A DNA stretch of 64,000 nucleotides, taken from NCBI RefSeq assembly GCF_003260975.1, contig NZ_CP030041.1, positions 248,001-312,000 of the forward strand, given 5' to 3'. The notes below the pieces were generated by a model. That model was given only the letters and a program-made list of their open reading frames with translations, made no database searches and was not told where the DNA came from. The position numbers and the translations under genes are program-made. This DNA comes from Echinicola strongylocentroti (GTDB lineage Bacteria > Bacteroidota > Bacteroidia > Cytophagales > Cyclobacteriaceae). This document shows positions 1 through 8,104 of the stretch, piece by piece (position 1 is the stretch's first letter; each line of letters starts with the position of its first letter).

Positions 1-486
1 ATTCAGCCGAATATTCGTATGGTCTTCAGCGGAATTCTTCTGATCCACAGGGCCTTCATAAAATCCCTGATGCCGAAGCATCACGCCATAGTTCAGATAG
101 TCACTTTCCAGGTTATTGATATGTAGCTCCGCCAGAGGGGATTGATAGTTCCCATATCCCAGCCTTACCAAACTATGGTACAGCTCAGTGCTGCCAGAAG
201 AAAACTGCTTCTCAAAAGGCTTGACATCCGATTGACTTGGTGGCAGGGTAAAAAAGAAATCCCTCGCATCATACGTAAAGCTGCTGTTGGTCTGCGGCTG
301 TGGCAAAGCTGGCACGCTCTCAAAGTTTCTTGACCTAGTAGGCAAGCTCAGCACCCTGTCTTTTCGGATGACAAACTCTGCATCTGTTACTTGGCCACGC
401 TCATTTCCCTTTTGGTCCTGTGCATGTACATTCATGACCGGAACAAGCAGGGATAAACATATGACTTTTACTATTTTATTCATCAT
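1..486 (-). CDS. Outer-membrane receptor-like protein, N-terminal part (cut by window edge)
   Basis: This reading frame is open to the left edge, so only the first 162 residues are seen. The protein starts with two adjacent Met codons (486 or 483) and a clear Sec signal peptide (KIVKVICLSLLVPVMNVHAQ, cleavage after the A in HAQ). The mature N-terminus has a short segment with VIRKDRVLSLPTRSRNFESV, then a proline-rich stretch and a segment that may begin a beta-barrel. Known context in Bacteroidota: such short-prefixed outer membrane barrels often sit directly downstream of a giant TPR protein. Here the gap to the TPR gene is 26 bases on the same strand, so the two are probably co-transcribed. 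The barrel family cannot be confirmed without the missing C-terminal part. I call it receptor-like, not TonB-dependent, because no plug domain is visible. Confidence 0.55.
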   Translation of the reverse strand, partial: MMNKIVKVICLSLLVPVMNVHAQDQKGNERGQVTDAEFVIRKDRVLSLPTRSRNFESVPALPQPQTNSSFTYDARDFFFTLPPSQSDVKPFEKQFSSGSTELYHSLVRLGYGNYQSPLAELHINNLESDYLNYGVMLRHQGFYEGPVDQKNSAEDHTNIRLN

Positions 487-512
487 TTCTTTATTCAGTA
501 CATCAACAAAGT

Positions 513-3503
513 TTATTGAATATTTTCCAGCTCTGCTTGGGCTTCTGTCAGGACTTGCTCATTTTCTGAGTTCTCTATGACAGATTCTAATGTTGCTTTG
601 GCCTGAAAATTTTCATTGAGCGATTTATAGTTTTTGGCCAACAGCACGAAGCTCCTTCCATACCAATAATCATACACCGCATATTTTTCCGAAAAGCTAA
701 AGATGGTTTCATTGGACTGTGTGAAATTCCCCGCCTGCCTGAACGAGTCGGCAAGGACAAACAGCGCTTCTGCACCTTGGATACTGCCGCTTTCATTGAC
801 CAAAGCCATCAGTTCATCCTGTGCATCGGCCGTTTTCCCGGTTTGGAGCAAAGACTTTGCCTTGATGAGCTGGGCATTGGCCTTGGCATCGGCGGTTACA
901 TCCCCGAGTTCGATTACCTTATCGGCATAAAAATCTGCCGAATCGTAATTGGCCGTTTCATAATAGGCCATCATCAAGCCCTTATTGGCTTCATATTGCT
1001 CTACCCTATCCCTAGCGACTTGAGTACTGGTGATGAAGTACGGAATGGCTTTCTCATAGTTTTTATTCTCAAATTCAATTTCCGCAATCCGCTGTATGGC
1101 CTTGGCCCGCTGACTGGAGGCTCCCATCTCTTCCAAGCGATAAAATGTCTGGAGCGCTTGCTCTTTTTGCTGCATCCTCAAATAAGCATCCCCAATGAAA
1201 TAAGTCGCCTCATGCTTCTGCGCCGCATTGGGATAATTGCTCAGGTAGGATTGGAAGGCCTCGATGGACTGCTGGTATGACTGCCCAAAAAACAGGTTTT
1301 TGGCAGCTTCATATTCTACGCTTTGCACACTCTGGTTGCCAGGGTTGGATTGCTTATAATCTGATAGATAATTCGAAAACTCTCCCGATCGCCCTTGCAG
1401 TGTTAGCGCCTCTTGGAGGCCTACCAACGCAGCATTGGCATTTTCTGCATTTGGATAGCGGTCCAATATGGTTTTATAGTCATTGATCGTCTGGTCATAT
1501 TTTTTGAGTGAATAACTCGCTATGGCCCTTCCTTCCAGCGCAAATGGCACAAATGGACTGTTAGGACTTTGGTCGATCAGCTCACTATACCCCTTGCTGG
1601 CAGCTGCGTAGCTGGATTCTTCCATATTGATCTGCGCTTTTTGGAAGATGATATCGTCTCTAAAACGACTATTTGGATAGCGGCTGATGGCCCTGTCCAG
1701 TTCAGCCACCGCTTCCCTATTTCTGTTTTGGAAGTTCAGTACCACACCTGCCATATAATGAGCATAATCAGCAGAAGGATTACGGTCATTGATAGCAGAA
1801 CGGAATGTTGCTAATGCCTGATCAAATTTCTTTTGGATATAATAGCAGTCCCCCAAACGGATCAAGGCATCATCGTAATAGCTTTGGACATTGGATACCT
1901 TCTTTATTTTGTTGGTATAGGACTTGAATTGGCCTTCTGCTTTGGCGTAATCCTTGGTATTAAAATACGCATAGCCCAAGCCATAATGGCTCTTGATCAA
2001 TGCAGGATCCAGTGAGGTAAGACGCATGTTCATGATCTGTTCATAGGCAGAAATTGCGCCTTTTAAGTCCTCTTTAGCCGCGTATGACTCCCCTTTTCGG
2101 TAAAACGCCTCATGTACGATCTCCTTATCCACTGGATAGGTAATGGATTTATCAAAGTAAGTAATCGCTTGGTTATACTGTTTGTTACGGTAGTAGGTCA
2201 ATCCCTGATAATAGGTTACTTTTTGGTAAGCGGCCCTGATGGCAGGTGATTTATTGCTCATGCCTTCGATATGCTGGATGGCACGAAGGTAATTATTGGT
2301 ATTGATCAGTGCGTCGCTTAGCAATGTCTCCACTTCTCCCACATTCTGTCCATTGGGATGGTTGGCCAGGTAACTGTCCATCGCATTGATAGCTTCTTGA
2401 AATCCTCCCCGTTCAAGGCTCAGTTTGGCGTAATTGAACAAGGCCTCCTCTTGGATAGCTGGGTCAAAATCACTCTTATAAGCTGCACTGAAGCTGGTCA
2501 CTGCGTACTGGGGATTGTTTAGCTGTAAGTAAGCATGGCCAAGATAGTAACTGGACACCTGACCCAGCTTATCTTTTTCCAAGGCTACTTGCTTGAAGTA
2601 ATCGGTAGCCTTTTCATATTGGCGCACCTTAAACTGGGCCACACCAGCCTTGTACATTTGTTCGCGCGTCATATCGGCCTTTCCGGCTTTGGTGGCCGCA
2701 TCATAGTAAGTGGCGGCATTGGTAAAATCACGCTTCTCAAAATATGCCTCAGCCAGTAGAAGGTATATGCCTTCTTTTTGGTCTAGATTACCTCTGGACT
2801 GGGTAATTGGCGTGGCATAGGCGATCAAGTCATCATACTGCTCTTGGCGATAGTAAAGTTCCGAAAGCATGTAGGGAATCTTGGATTGGTATTCAGGATA
2901 ACGGTCTGCTTGTTTGAAATCAGCAATGGCCTGATCGTTCTTGTTTTGTTGCAATGCCACATAACCACTGTAATAAAACCCGTCACCAGTATATGTGGTC
3001 TCCATCTTCTTTACTGGGTCAAAATAACGTCCGGCATTAACATAGTCCTTTAGTTGAAAATAAGCATACCCTGTCTTAAAGTACACTTTTGACCGCTGTT
3101 CAAGCGAAACTACATCGACATTCACCAAATTATATGCTTCTATCGATTTCTTATAGTGGCGCTTATCAAAATAATAATCTCCCATCAAAAATGCAGCTTC
3201 ATTGGATTTGGGATCGTTTGGATAATCCTTGATAATCTTGTTGACCAAGCTTGGTCCATCTGGATTGTCCAATCGTAGCGCTGATACAGCATGGTAAAAG
3301 TCCACATCTATTCGCTGTGAAGGGCTCAGTTCGGCTGCTTGTAGTTTTTCGAATTCTAGTTTGGAAGCACTGTATTGATGCTTGTCAAAAAGCTCATAGG
3401 CATCATTGATCTGCTTTTCCAGCCCAGTCTGGTAAATGCTCGACTGGCCTTTTGCCTCACAAAAAATACTTGCGGCTATAAACAGTATAAGTAGTTTTCT
3501 CAT
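513..3503 (-). CDS. Large secreted tetratricopeptide-repeat protein
   Basis: The protein is about 996 residues. The signal peptide MRKLLILFIAASIFCEAKGQ is followed almost entirely by TPR units with the usual A/Y/G/A spacing (for example YFKTGYAYFQLKDYVNAGRY and FYRKGESYAAKEDLKGAISA). I prefer the ATG at 3503 because it begins the signal peptide and has AAGG about 12 bases upstream. A GTG at 3518 would add five residues. TPR solenoids mediate protein-protein contacts, here presumably in the periplasm. The gene starts about 17 bases after the holA stop and lies 26 bases before a receptor-like gene, so the three form a likely operon. The function is unknown. The arrangement (giant periplasmic TPR protein plus outer membrane barrel) suggests a scaffold for an envelope complex, which is inference. 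Confidence 0.85.
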   Translation of the reverse strand: MRKLLILFIAASIFCEAKGQSSIYQTGLEKQINDAYELFDKHQYSASKLEFEKLQAAELSPSQRIDVDFYHAVSALRLDNPDGPSLVNKIIKDYPNDPKSNEAAFLMGDYYFDKRHYKKSIEAYNLVNVDVVSLEQRSKVYFKTGYAYFQLKDYVNAGRYFDPVKKMETTYTGDGFYYSGYVALQQNKNDQAIADFKQADRYPEYQSKIPYMLSELYYRQEQYDDLIAYATPITQSRGNLDQKEGIYLLLAEAYFEKRDFTNAATYYDAATKAGKADMTREQMYKAGVAQFKVRQYEKATDYFKQVALEKDKLGQVSSYYLGHAYLQLNNPQYAVTSFSAAYKSDFDPAIQEEALFNYAKLSLERGGFQEAINAMDSYLANHPNGQNVGEVETLLSDALINTNNYLRAIQHIEGMSNKSPAIRAAYQKVTYYQGLTYYRNKQYNQAITYFDKSITYPVDKEIVHEAFYRKGESYAAKEDLKGAISAYEQIMNMRLTSLDPALIKSHYGLGYAYFNTKDYAKAEGQFKSYTNKIKKVSNVQSYYDDALIRLGDCYYIQKKFDQALATFRSAINDRNPSADYAHYMAGVVLNFQNRNREAVAELDRAISRYPNSRFRDDIIFQKAQINMEESSYAAASKGYSELIDQSPNSPFVPFALEGRAIASYSLKKYDQTINDYKTILDRYPNAENANAALVGLQEALTLQGRSGEFSNYLSDYKQSNPGNQSVQSVEYEAAKNLFFGQSYQQSIEAFQSYLSNYPNAAQKHEATYFIGDAYLRMQQKEQALQTFYRLEEMGASSQRAKAIQRIAEIEFENKNYEKAIPYFITSTQVARDRVEQYEANKGLMMAYYETANYDSADFYADKVIELGDVTADAKANAQLIKAKSLLQTGKTADAQDELMALVNESGSIQGAEALFVLADSFRQAGNFTQSNETIFSFSEKYAVYDYWYGRSFVLLAKNYKSLNENFQAKATLESVIENSENEQVLTEAQAELENIQ

Positions 3504-3519
3504 GGTAAAGTTTTGCACC

Positions 3520-4542
3520 TTAGTGCATCAATTTAAATACGAGTTCTTTAAGGATTTCTGATTCGTTCATTCCGTTGGCATCGATACCCTTCGAACGAAG
3601 ATCTGCTTCCTTCAAGTATCCGATGTTATCAATAACCTTGCCTAAAGGATAGTTTTTGGAAGCAATCATATATTCTTTCATAAAATAGGGATTGACCTTT
3701 AACTTTCCTGCCAGCTCCCGTTCCCCTTGGCTCTTATTGGCATGCACCAATACCAATCTCGAAAAATGCAGATAAAGCAAGGCAATGATCGGTATAAGCG
3801 GATTGGATTTTGGGTTTTGGCTAAAATAGTGAATGATCTTATTGGCTTTCAAGACATCTCTAAAACTCAGTGCCTTCGTCAATTCAAAATTGTTATAGTC
3901 TTTATTGATCCCAATAAACTGCTGAATGTGGTTGCTGTCGATCTGCACCGGCTCGCTAAAGTTGATAAGCATCTTGTCGATCTCATTGGTCAGCACCTCC
4001 AGGTTGTTTCCGATGGACTCTGCCACGATCTGACAGGCTTTTGGCTCGATGGTAAAGCTTTTGCTCTTCAGATAGGTATCTATCCAAGGGCTGAGCTTGT
4101 ATTCCGGGACTTTTGCGGATTTTACCAATACGGCTTTCTTGTCCAGCTCCTTGGCCAATGCTTTTCGACCGTCCAGCAACTTGTACTTATGCGCAAACAC
4201 CAAAATGGTACTCGGCAAGGGATTGGAAAGGTAATTGATCAGTAAATTATCACCAGCTTCTTTGCCCAGGTCGGGAAGGTTTTGGGCTTCCTTCACGATG
4301 ACCACTTGTCGCTCTGCCATCATTGGAAACCGCCGCGCATTGGTCAGCACGGTGTTCATCGTGGCATCCTTACCATACATCATGATCTGGTTAAACCCCT
4401 TTTCATGCTCCGGAATGGCGTTTTTCTCAATATAATCAGTAATCTGATCAATGAAATAAGGCTCTTCTCCCTGCAAAAAATAAACAGGAGCATATTTCCC
4501 GCTTTTCAACTCCTTGATTACTGCTTCAGGTTGGTTTGGCAT
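3520..4542 (-). CDS. holA: DNA polymerase III subunit delta
   Basis: The delta subunit opens the beta sliding clamp as part of the clamp loader at the replication fork. At 340 residues it is the usual length. Visible family features are the N-terminal PVYFLQGEEPYFIDQITDYI segment, which replaces a functional Walker A, the RFPMMAERQVVIVKEAQ strand after it, and the middle NNLEVLTNEIDKML helix that is typical of HolA. A C-terminal collar domain lies at roughly residues 210-340. The ATG at 4542 opens the conserved N-terminus directly. The gene is first in a minus-strand cluster with the TPR protein. Confidence rests on overall pattern recognition across the full length. Confidence 0.9.
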   Translation of the reverse strand: MPNQPEAVIKELKSGKYAPVYFLQGEEPYFIDQITDYIEKNAIPEHEKGFNQIMMYGKDATMNTVLTNARRFPMMAERQVVIVKEAQNLPDLGKEAGDNLLINYLSNPLPSTILVFAHKYKLLDGRKALAKELDKKAVLVKSAKVPEYKLSPWIDTYLKSKSFTIEPKACQIVAESIGNNLEVLTNEIDKMLINFSEPVQIDSNHIQQFIGINKDYNNFELTKALSFRDVLKANKIIHYFSQNPKSNPLIPIIALLYLHFSRLVLVHANKSQGERELAGKLKVNPYFMKEYMIASKNYPLGKVIDNIGYLKEADLRSKGIDANGMNESEILKELVFKLMH

Positions 4543-4732
4543 ATCTCTGTATTTCTACTCAAATATAGAAATTATTGACATCTTAGGAATAATGAAAAGT
4601 GATATTCCTTCGATAAAAAGATATGCCATCCCAAAAGTGTAAGACTTATTTAAGGACCATTATAAATAGGCGGTATCCCAACCCGAATTGCCCACCCTCA
4701 AATCAGTCAATCCAATCGTACAACCATCTGTA

Positions 4733-4761
4733 TTGATTTTTCGTAAACAAGTTTATCTTTT
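4733..4761 (+). promoter_or_regulatory. Candidate Bacteroidota promoter of the small lipoprotein gene
   Basis: TTG at 4733-4735 and TATCTTTT at 4754-4761 are 18 bases apart. This is close to the Bacteroidota housekeeping pattern TTTG-N19-TANNTTTG. The predicted start of transcription lies about 20 bases before the ATG at 4787. The -33 box is only a partial match. Confidence 0.35.
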
Positions 4762-4786
4762 TTTGAAAATTCTTAAGTCCTTTTTT

Positions 4787-5398
4787 ATGAAAGCAATCAT
4801 GTCATCCTTTCAAATCACAAAGCGGTTTTTTTCTGTACTAATTTTATTAAGTATCACTGGCTGCTCTTGGTATGTTAACACCCAAATGATCGTCGAACAT
4901 GATGAAGTAAAGTCAAGTACTCGGGTAAAGAGGGATTTTATATATAAAGATGCCTTGGAAAAAGCATCTCCTCTTTACTATGCCAGGCAAACGATCCTCA
5001 AGGAAACCAAAGCACATGAACCTTCCAATTATACCGTTTTTGAAGTTTTAAACCTCCATTCAAATGCCTATTCGGTAGATAAACAAGCCTATCTATTGAT
5101 CGACTCAGCTGTCTACCCAATCATGATCGAGGCAATGGAATCGGAAAACACTTCCAGTATTGAAGAGGACACAGACGATATTCTGGCAGCAGATTCCACT
5201 GAAGTCAGCATTGTAACGGGATATACCCAGCTCAATAGCAGGAAATTCAAACTCACTTATTCCCTTGCCCCATCGATTATCGAACACCTCAAAGAAGCAA
5301 GAGACGTTAAATTCAGGTATTATTCCGGCCCTGATATGATCACACTGAAAATGAGCAATGGAGATGTTCGGAAACTAAAAAAGCTCATCACTACTTAA
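4787..5398 (+). CDS. Small putative lipoprotein of unknown function
   Basis: I do not recognise a family. From the ATG at 4787 the product is 203 residues. It opens with a lipoprotein signal (basic start, hydrophobic core VLILLSITGC) with the lipobox Cys near residue 27. An ATG at 4799 is also possible, while longer starts would place about 33 non-signal residues before the signal peptide. The mature part has an acidic stretch rich in E, D, S and T, then alternating beta-type segments (FKLTYSLAPSIIEHL, VKFRYYSGPDMITLKM) and a basic tail. The gene stands alone, with a candidate promoter immediately upstream. Its TAA stop codon is shared with the left end of a 668-bp interspersed repeat. Confidence 0.7.
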   Translation: MKAIMSSFQITKRFFSVLILLSITGCSWYVNTQMIVEHDEVKSSTRVKRDFIYKDALEKASPLYYARQTILKETKAHEPSNYTVFEVLNLHSNAYSVDKQAYLLIDSAVYPIMIEAMESENTSSIEEDTDDILAADSTEVSIVTGYTQLNSRKFKLTYSLAPSIIEHLKEARDVKFRYYSGPDMITLKMSNGDVRKLKKLITT

Positions 5399-6065
5399 AC
5401 CCGGAATCAATGCCGTTTAGTTAAGGGTATATCCTCCTTTTCATATACCTAAAAGTCCTTTTATTGATTGACTTTGGCTGGGAAACCTGAACATCTTGGT
5501 GGATTTTATCCTTTTCCTTTTTTCCCCCGAAAGCCTTCGGGGCAGGCTATTGATGAAAAAAGAAAGAAAAAAATCTAGGCCGGTGGTATTCCTTTTAAAA
5601 TGGAACATGGATTTACCCTGCGACCGAGGTCCGTAATAAGGAAGCGATACCTTTTTTGGCTCAGGGGGGCTTATAGTTCTCGCTCAACTTGGTTACTTAA
5701 GAAAATATACCACTACATGGAATAATGATGATAATTTATCCATAAGAAACTTATTAATCGGATCTGCCTTGCAGGTATTGGGCGTTAAGAAATTAAAAAG
5801 CGGGTGGGCAAAAAGGCAGGCTTGTCTATCTCGCTGCTAGACAGGCCTGCCTGGCTTTAGACAGGAGGAGTTTGCCTGCATAGGGAAGGTTTTAATTTTA
5901 GGCCAATAGATGCACAGCGGCGGGGTTTTGGGGTTACTTTTTTGACCTGAAGCAAAAAAGTAACAAAGGTAAAGGGATGAAAACTATCTTGGAATTTAGC
6001 AAGAAAAATAATTAAACCAATATTTCCAGATACACACTAACTAAACGACATTGATATTCCGGGTT
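5398..6065. repeat. Long interspersed repeat, copy A (type E2), bounded by AACCCGG/CCGGGTT inverted ends
   Basis: A near-identical sequence occurs again at 24123-24929. The left end reads AACCCGGAATCAATGCCG and the right end, reverse-complemented, reads AACCCGGAATATCAATGTCG, so the ends form imperfect inverted repeats that both continue into TTTAGTTA. Inside, 5933-5964 forms a perfect 12-bp hairpin (GTTACTTTTTTG, loop ACCTGAAG, CAAAAAAGTAAC). A second GC-rich hairpin sits near 5525-5545. No credible gene is present, since short open frames are broken between the two copies. Relative to copy B it lacks a 130-bp internal segment. I read it as a non-autonomous mobile or extragenic palindromic element of unknown family. 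Confidence 0.75.
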
Positions 6066-6171
6066 AAATCACCCCACTTTTCAACAAGCTCACCTAACCT
6101 TCCAACTTTTCTACATTAACACCTCCCCTGCTAAACTTATTCAAACAATGGGCTGTTATAAATATTGTTGC

Positions 6172-6179
6172 TAATTTTG
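6172..6179 (+). promoter_or_regulatory. Candidate -7 box (TAATTTTG) before the TPR gene
   Basis: TAATTTTG is an exact match to the Bacteroidota -7 consensus TANNTTTG. No good -33 TTTG is seen about 19 bases upstream. A transcript from here would begin near 6186, which favours the GTG at 6204 over any earlier start codon. Confidence 0.4.
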
Positions 6180-6203
6180 GCCAAAATCAAAAGCATAAAA
6201 AGC

Positions 6204-6926
6204 GTGAGTGATATCAATCAAGGCATTTCGCTGTACAAAGAAGGTAAATTTGAAGAAGCACTGGAGATTTTTAACCAGTTACTGACCAATAGTCCACAGC
6301 AACCATTGCTTTTGCTGCATCGGGGACGGATCCTCTCCCGAATGGGCAAATTGGATGCGGCATTGGAAGATTTTGACCTGCTGGTACAAGCTGACAATTA
6401 TAATGCTGATTTTATCAGTGACCGCGCCGTAGTACTGCACCTGCTAAAACGCAACGAGGAAGCACTTGCTGAACTGGACCGTGCCTTGAACCTAGACCCC
6501 AACAATCCCTACCGTTATTCCAGTAGGGCATTTTTGAAAGACCGTATCGGTGACTTGAAAGGAGCCATTGCTGATTACGATAAAGCCATCGAAATGGATC
6601 CAGAAGATGCCGTTTCCTATAACAATAGAGGGATCGTAGAAGAAAAACTTGGCTACAAGGAGCGATCAAAAAAGAGCTTCGATAAGGCGGATAACTTGGT
6701 GGGCTATCAGCCCAAAGAACAGAAAAGCACCAATCCCCCTAAAGATCCTCCGACACCCAAGCCGGCCGCAGAAACACCCGAACAACTCAAGAACCAACCT
6801 GCAAAAGCTTCTAGTGAGCTATCTTTTACCAATTATTGGAAAACGGTGGGTAGAGTGCTCAGTGACAAAAATACACGGGCAGAGTTCTTCACCTTTATCC
6901 AATCCAAACTGGGTAAGAAAAAATAA
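6204..6926 (+). CDS. Cytoplasmic TPR protein
   Basis: The product is 240 residues from the GTG at 6204 (MSDINQGISLYKEGKFEEA...). This start places the first TPR at the N-terminus and lies downstream of a -7 promoter box. A TTG at 6165 would start upstream of the predicted transcript. About four TPR units occupy residues 1-165, ending in DAVSYNNRGIVEEKLGYKE. A proline- and lysine-rich linker follows (residues 170-200), then a C-terminal helix pair (SFTNYWKTVGRVLSDKNT). No signal peptide or membrane segment is seen. The function is unknown. Similar small TPR proteins in Bacteroidota are usually stand-alone, as here, since the nearest genes are on other transcripts. Confidence 0.75.
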   Translation: MSDINQGISLYKEGKFEEALEIFNQLLTNSPQQPLLLLHRGRILSRMGKLDAALEDFDLLVQADNYNADFISDRAVVLHLLKRNEEALAELDRALNLDPNNPYRYSSRAFLKDRIGDLKGAIADYDKAIEMDPEDAVSYNNRGIVEEKLGYKERSKKSFDKADNLVGYQPKEQKSTNPPKDPPTPKPAAETPEQLKNQPAKASSELSFTNYWKTVGRVLSDKNTRAEFFTFIQSKLGKKK

Positions 6927-7253
6927 AAGGACATTGACGTCTGAGTAAAGATTTTGCTTCCGAAAGACATTCGCCAACATCCACTCCTAAATCCCCTAAA
7001 GGGGACTTTCTGGTCAGCCCTGCAGAATACGGACATAGCCTTCAGGCGAATGCATGTGAGTTGCAGCAAACCTATATCCTTTTGATGTTTATGCTTTTCT
7101 CAAATGGCCTAGGGGATTTTAAATCCCCATTATCCCGGTTCGGGATTGCAAATCCCGAACAGCTATGGTAAAGATTTTGCTTCCGAACGGATTATGGATT
7201 TAACCCGATTGCCCTGACTTCGTACCTCGTACCTATTACTTCGTACTTCCCCC
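6927..7253. other. Gene-free spacer with palindromes and a 20-bp direct repeat
   Basis: No gene is visible. The spacer holds three short palindromes: TCCCC/GGGGA near 6992, GGGGATTTT-AAATCCCC at 7112-7128, and TTCGGGATT/AATCCCGAA at 7139-7159. The 20-mer GTAAAGATTTTGCTTCCGAA is present at 6945-6964 and again at 7168-7187. The palindromes between the two copies could end transcription from both flanking genes, which converge here. Tail sequence 7214-7250 is a simple CGTAC-type repeat. Confidence 0.55.
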
Positions 7254-8087
7254 CTACACCTTCTTGATTACCCAAAGTGGTTTATTGATGAAATAGGACA
7301 TTTTCTTGGAGAGGTTTTTGGTAAAGAGCTGATCAAACCAGCTTTTTTTCTTGCTCAGGGTCACAAGGATATCTCCCTTGGCAGTCAACAAATAATTTTC
7401 CAAGCCTAGCCCCACTTCATCCCGGAATGTTTTCAGCACAAAGCTGGTCTTTTCGTAATGGATAAAAGGCTTTATTTCTTCCACCATCGTTTGGTGAAGG
7501 GCTTTGTCTATGGCTTTTGTACGGGTGCTGACGTGAACAATATCAATCTCCGTATCATAAAAGTGGGCCATCTTTACCACTTTCTGAATGGCCAATTTAT
7601 CCTCTTCCAAATAATCAGAGGCATACACAAATTTACGTGGGGGCTTGAAAAACACTTTCCTCGGCACGATCAATACGTCCCTATCAGCCTCTTCGATCAC
7701 TTTACTCGACTTGGTGCCTATAAAGTTGGTTTTAATGTCATTGACACCTTCCGTGCCCATAACGATGAGATCCACTTGCTTCTCTTTGGCATACTCCACA
7801 ATGGTCTTCACTGTTTCCCCTTCTTCCAAAACCGGAATACATGTCCGCAACCCCTTATCTTTGCTTTCCAAAAGCACCTCTGCTACCAAGTTTTCCAATT
7901 TACTTCGGACGAATTCCAAAGCATCTCTTTGAGGCTTATTGAACAATTTACCATAATCCTCCATGTCTGGAACATGAAACAAGATCAACTCCGCCCTATA
8001 TTTTTCACCCAGCTTGGCGGCATATTCCAGTGCATTCAGAGAACATTCCGAAAAATCAGTGGGGCATAAAATCTTAAAAGTACTCAT
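7254..8087 (-). CDS. Universal stress protein, tandem two-domain
   Basis: At 277 residues it matches the tandem UspA type of Bacteroidota. The N-terminal domain (residues 1-145) starts with the typical FKILCPTDFSECSLNALEYA and ends with the ATP-binding motif G-2x-G-9x-G-(S/T), seen as GTEG...GTKSSKVIEEADRDVLIVP. The second domain (150-277) is divergent and lacks a clear copy of this motif. The ATG at 8087 begins the conserved strand. A longer upstream frame would add 55 residues inside the preceding gene and is rejected. It lies 17 bases after the ghrA-like gene and is probably co-transcribed with it and mpg. Usp proteins bind ATP and help in stress survival, but no specific role can be read from the sequence. 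Confidence 0.88.
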   Translation of the reverse strand: MSTFKILCPTDFSECSLNALEYAAKLGEKYRAELILFHVPDMEDYGKLFNKPQRDALEFVRSKLENLVAEVLLESKDKGLRTCIPVLEEGETVKTIVEYAKEKQVDLIVMGTEGVNDIKTNFIGTKSSKVIEEADRDVLIVPRKVFFKPPRKFVYASDYLEEDKLAIQKVVKMAHFYDTEIDIVHVSTRTKAIDKALHQTMVEEIKPFIHYEKTSFVLKTFRDEVGLGLENYLLTAKGDILVTLSKKKSWFDQLFTKNLSKKMSYFINKPLWVIKKV

Positions 8088-8104
8088 GACAATTCTAATT
8101 TTAA

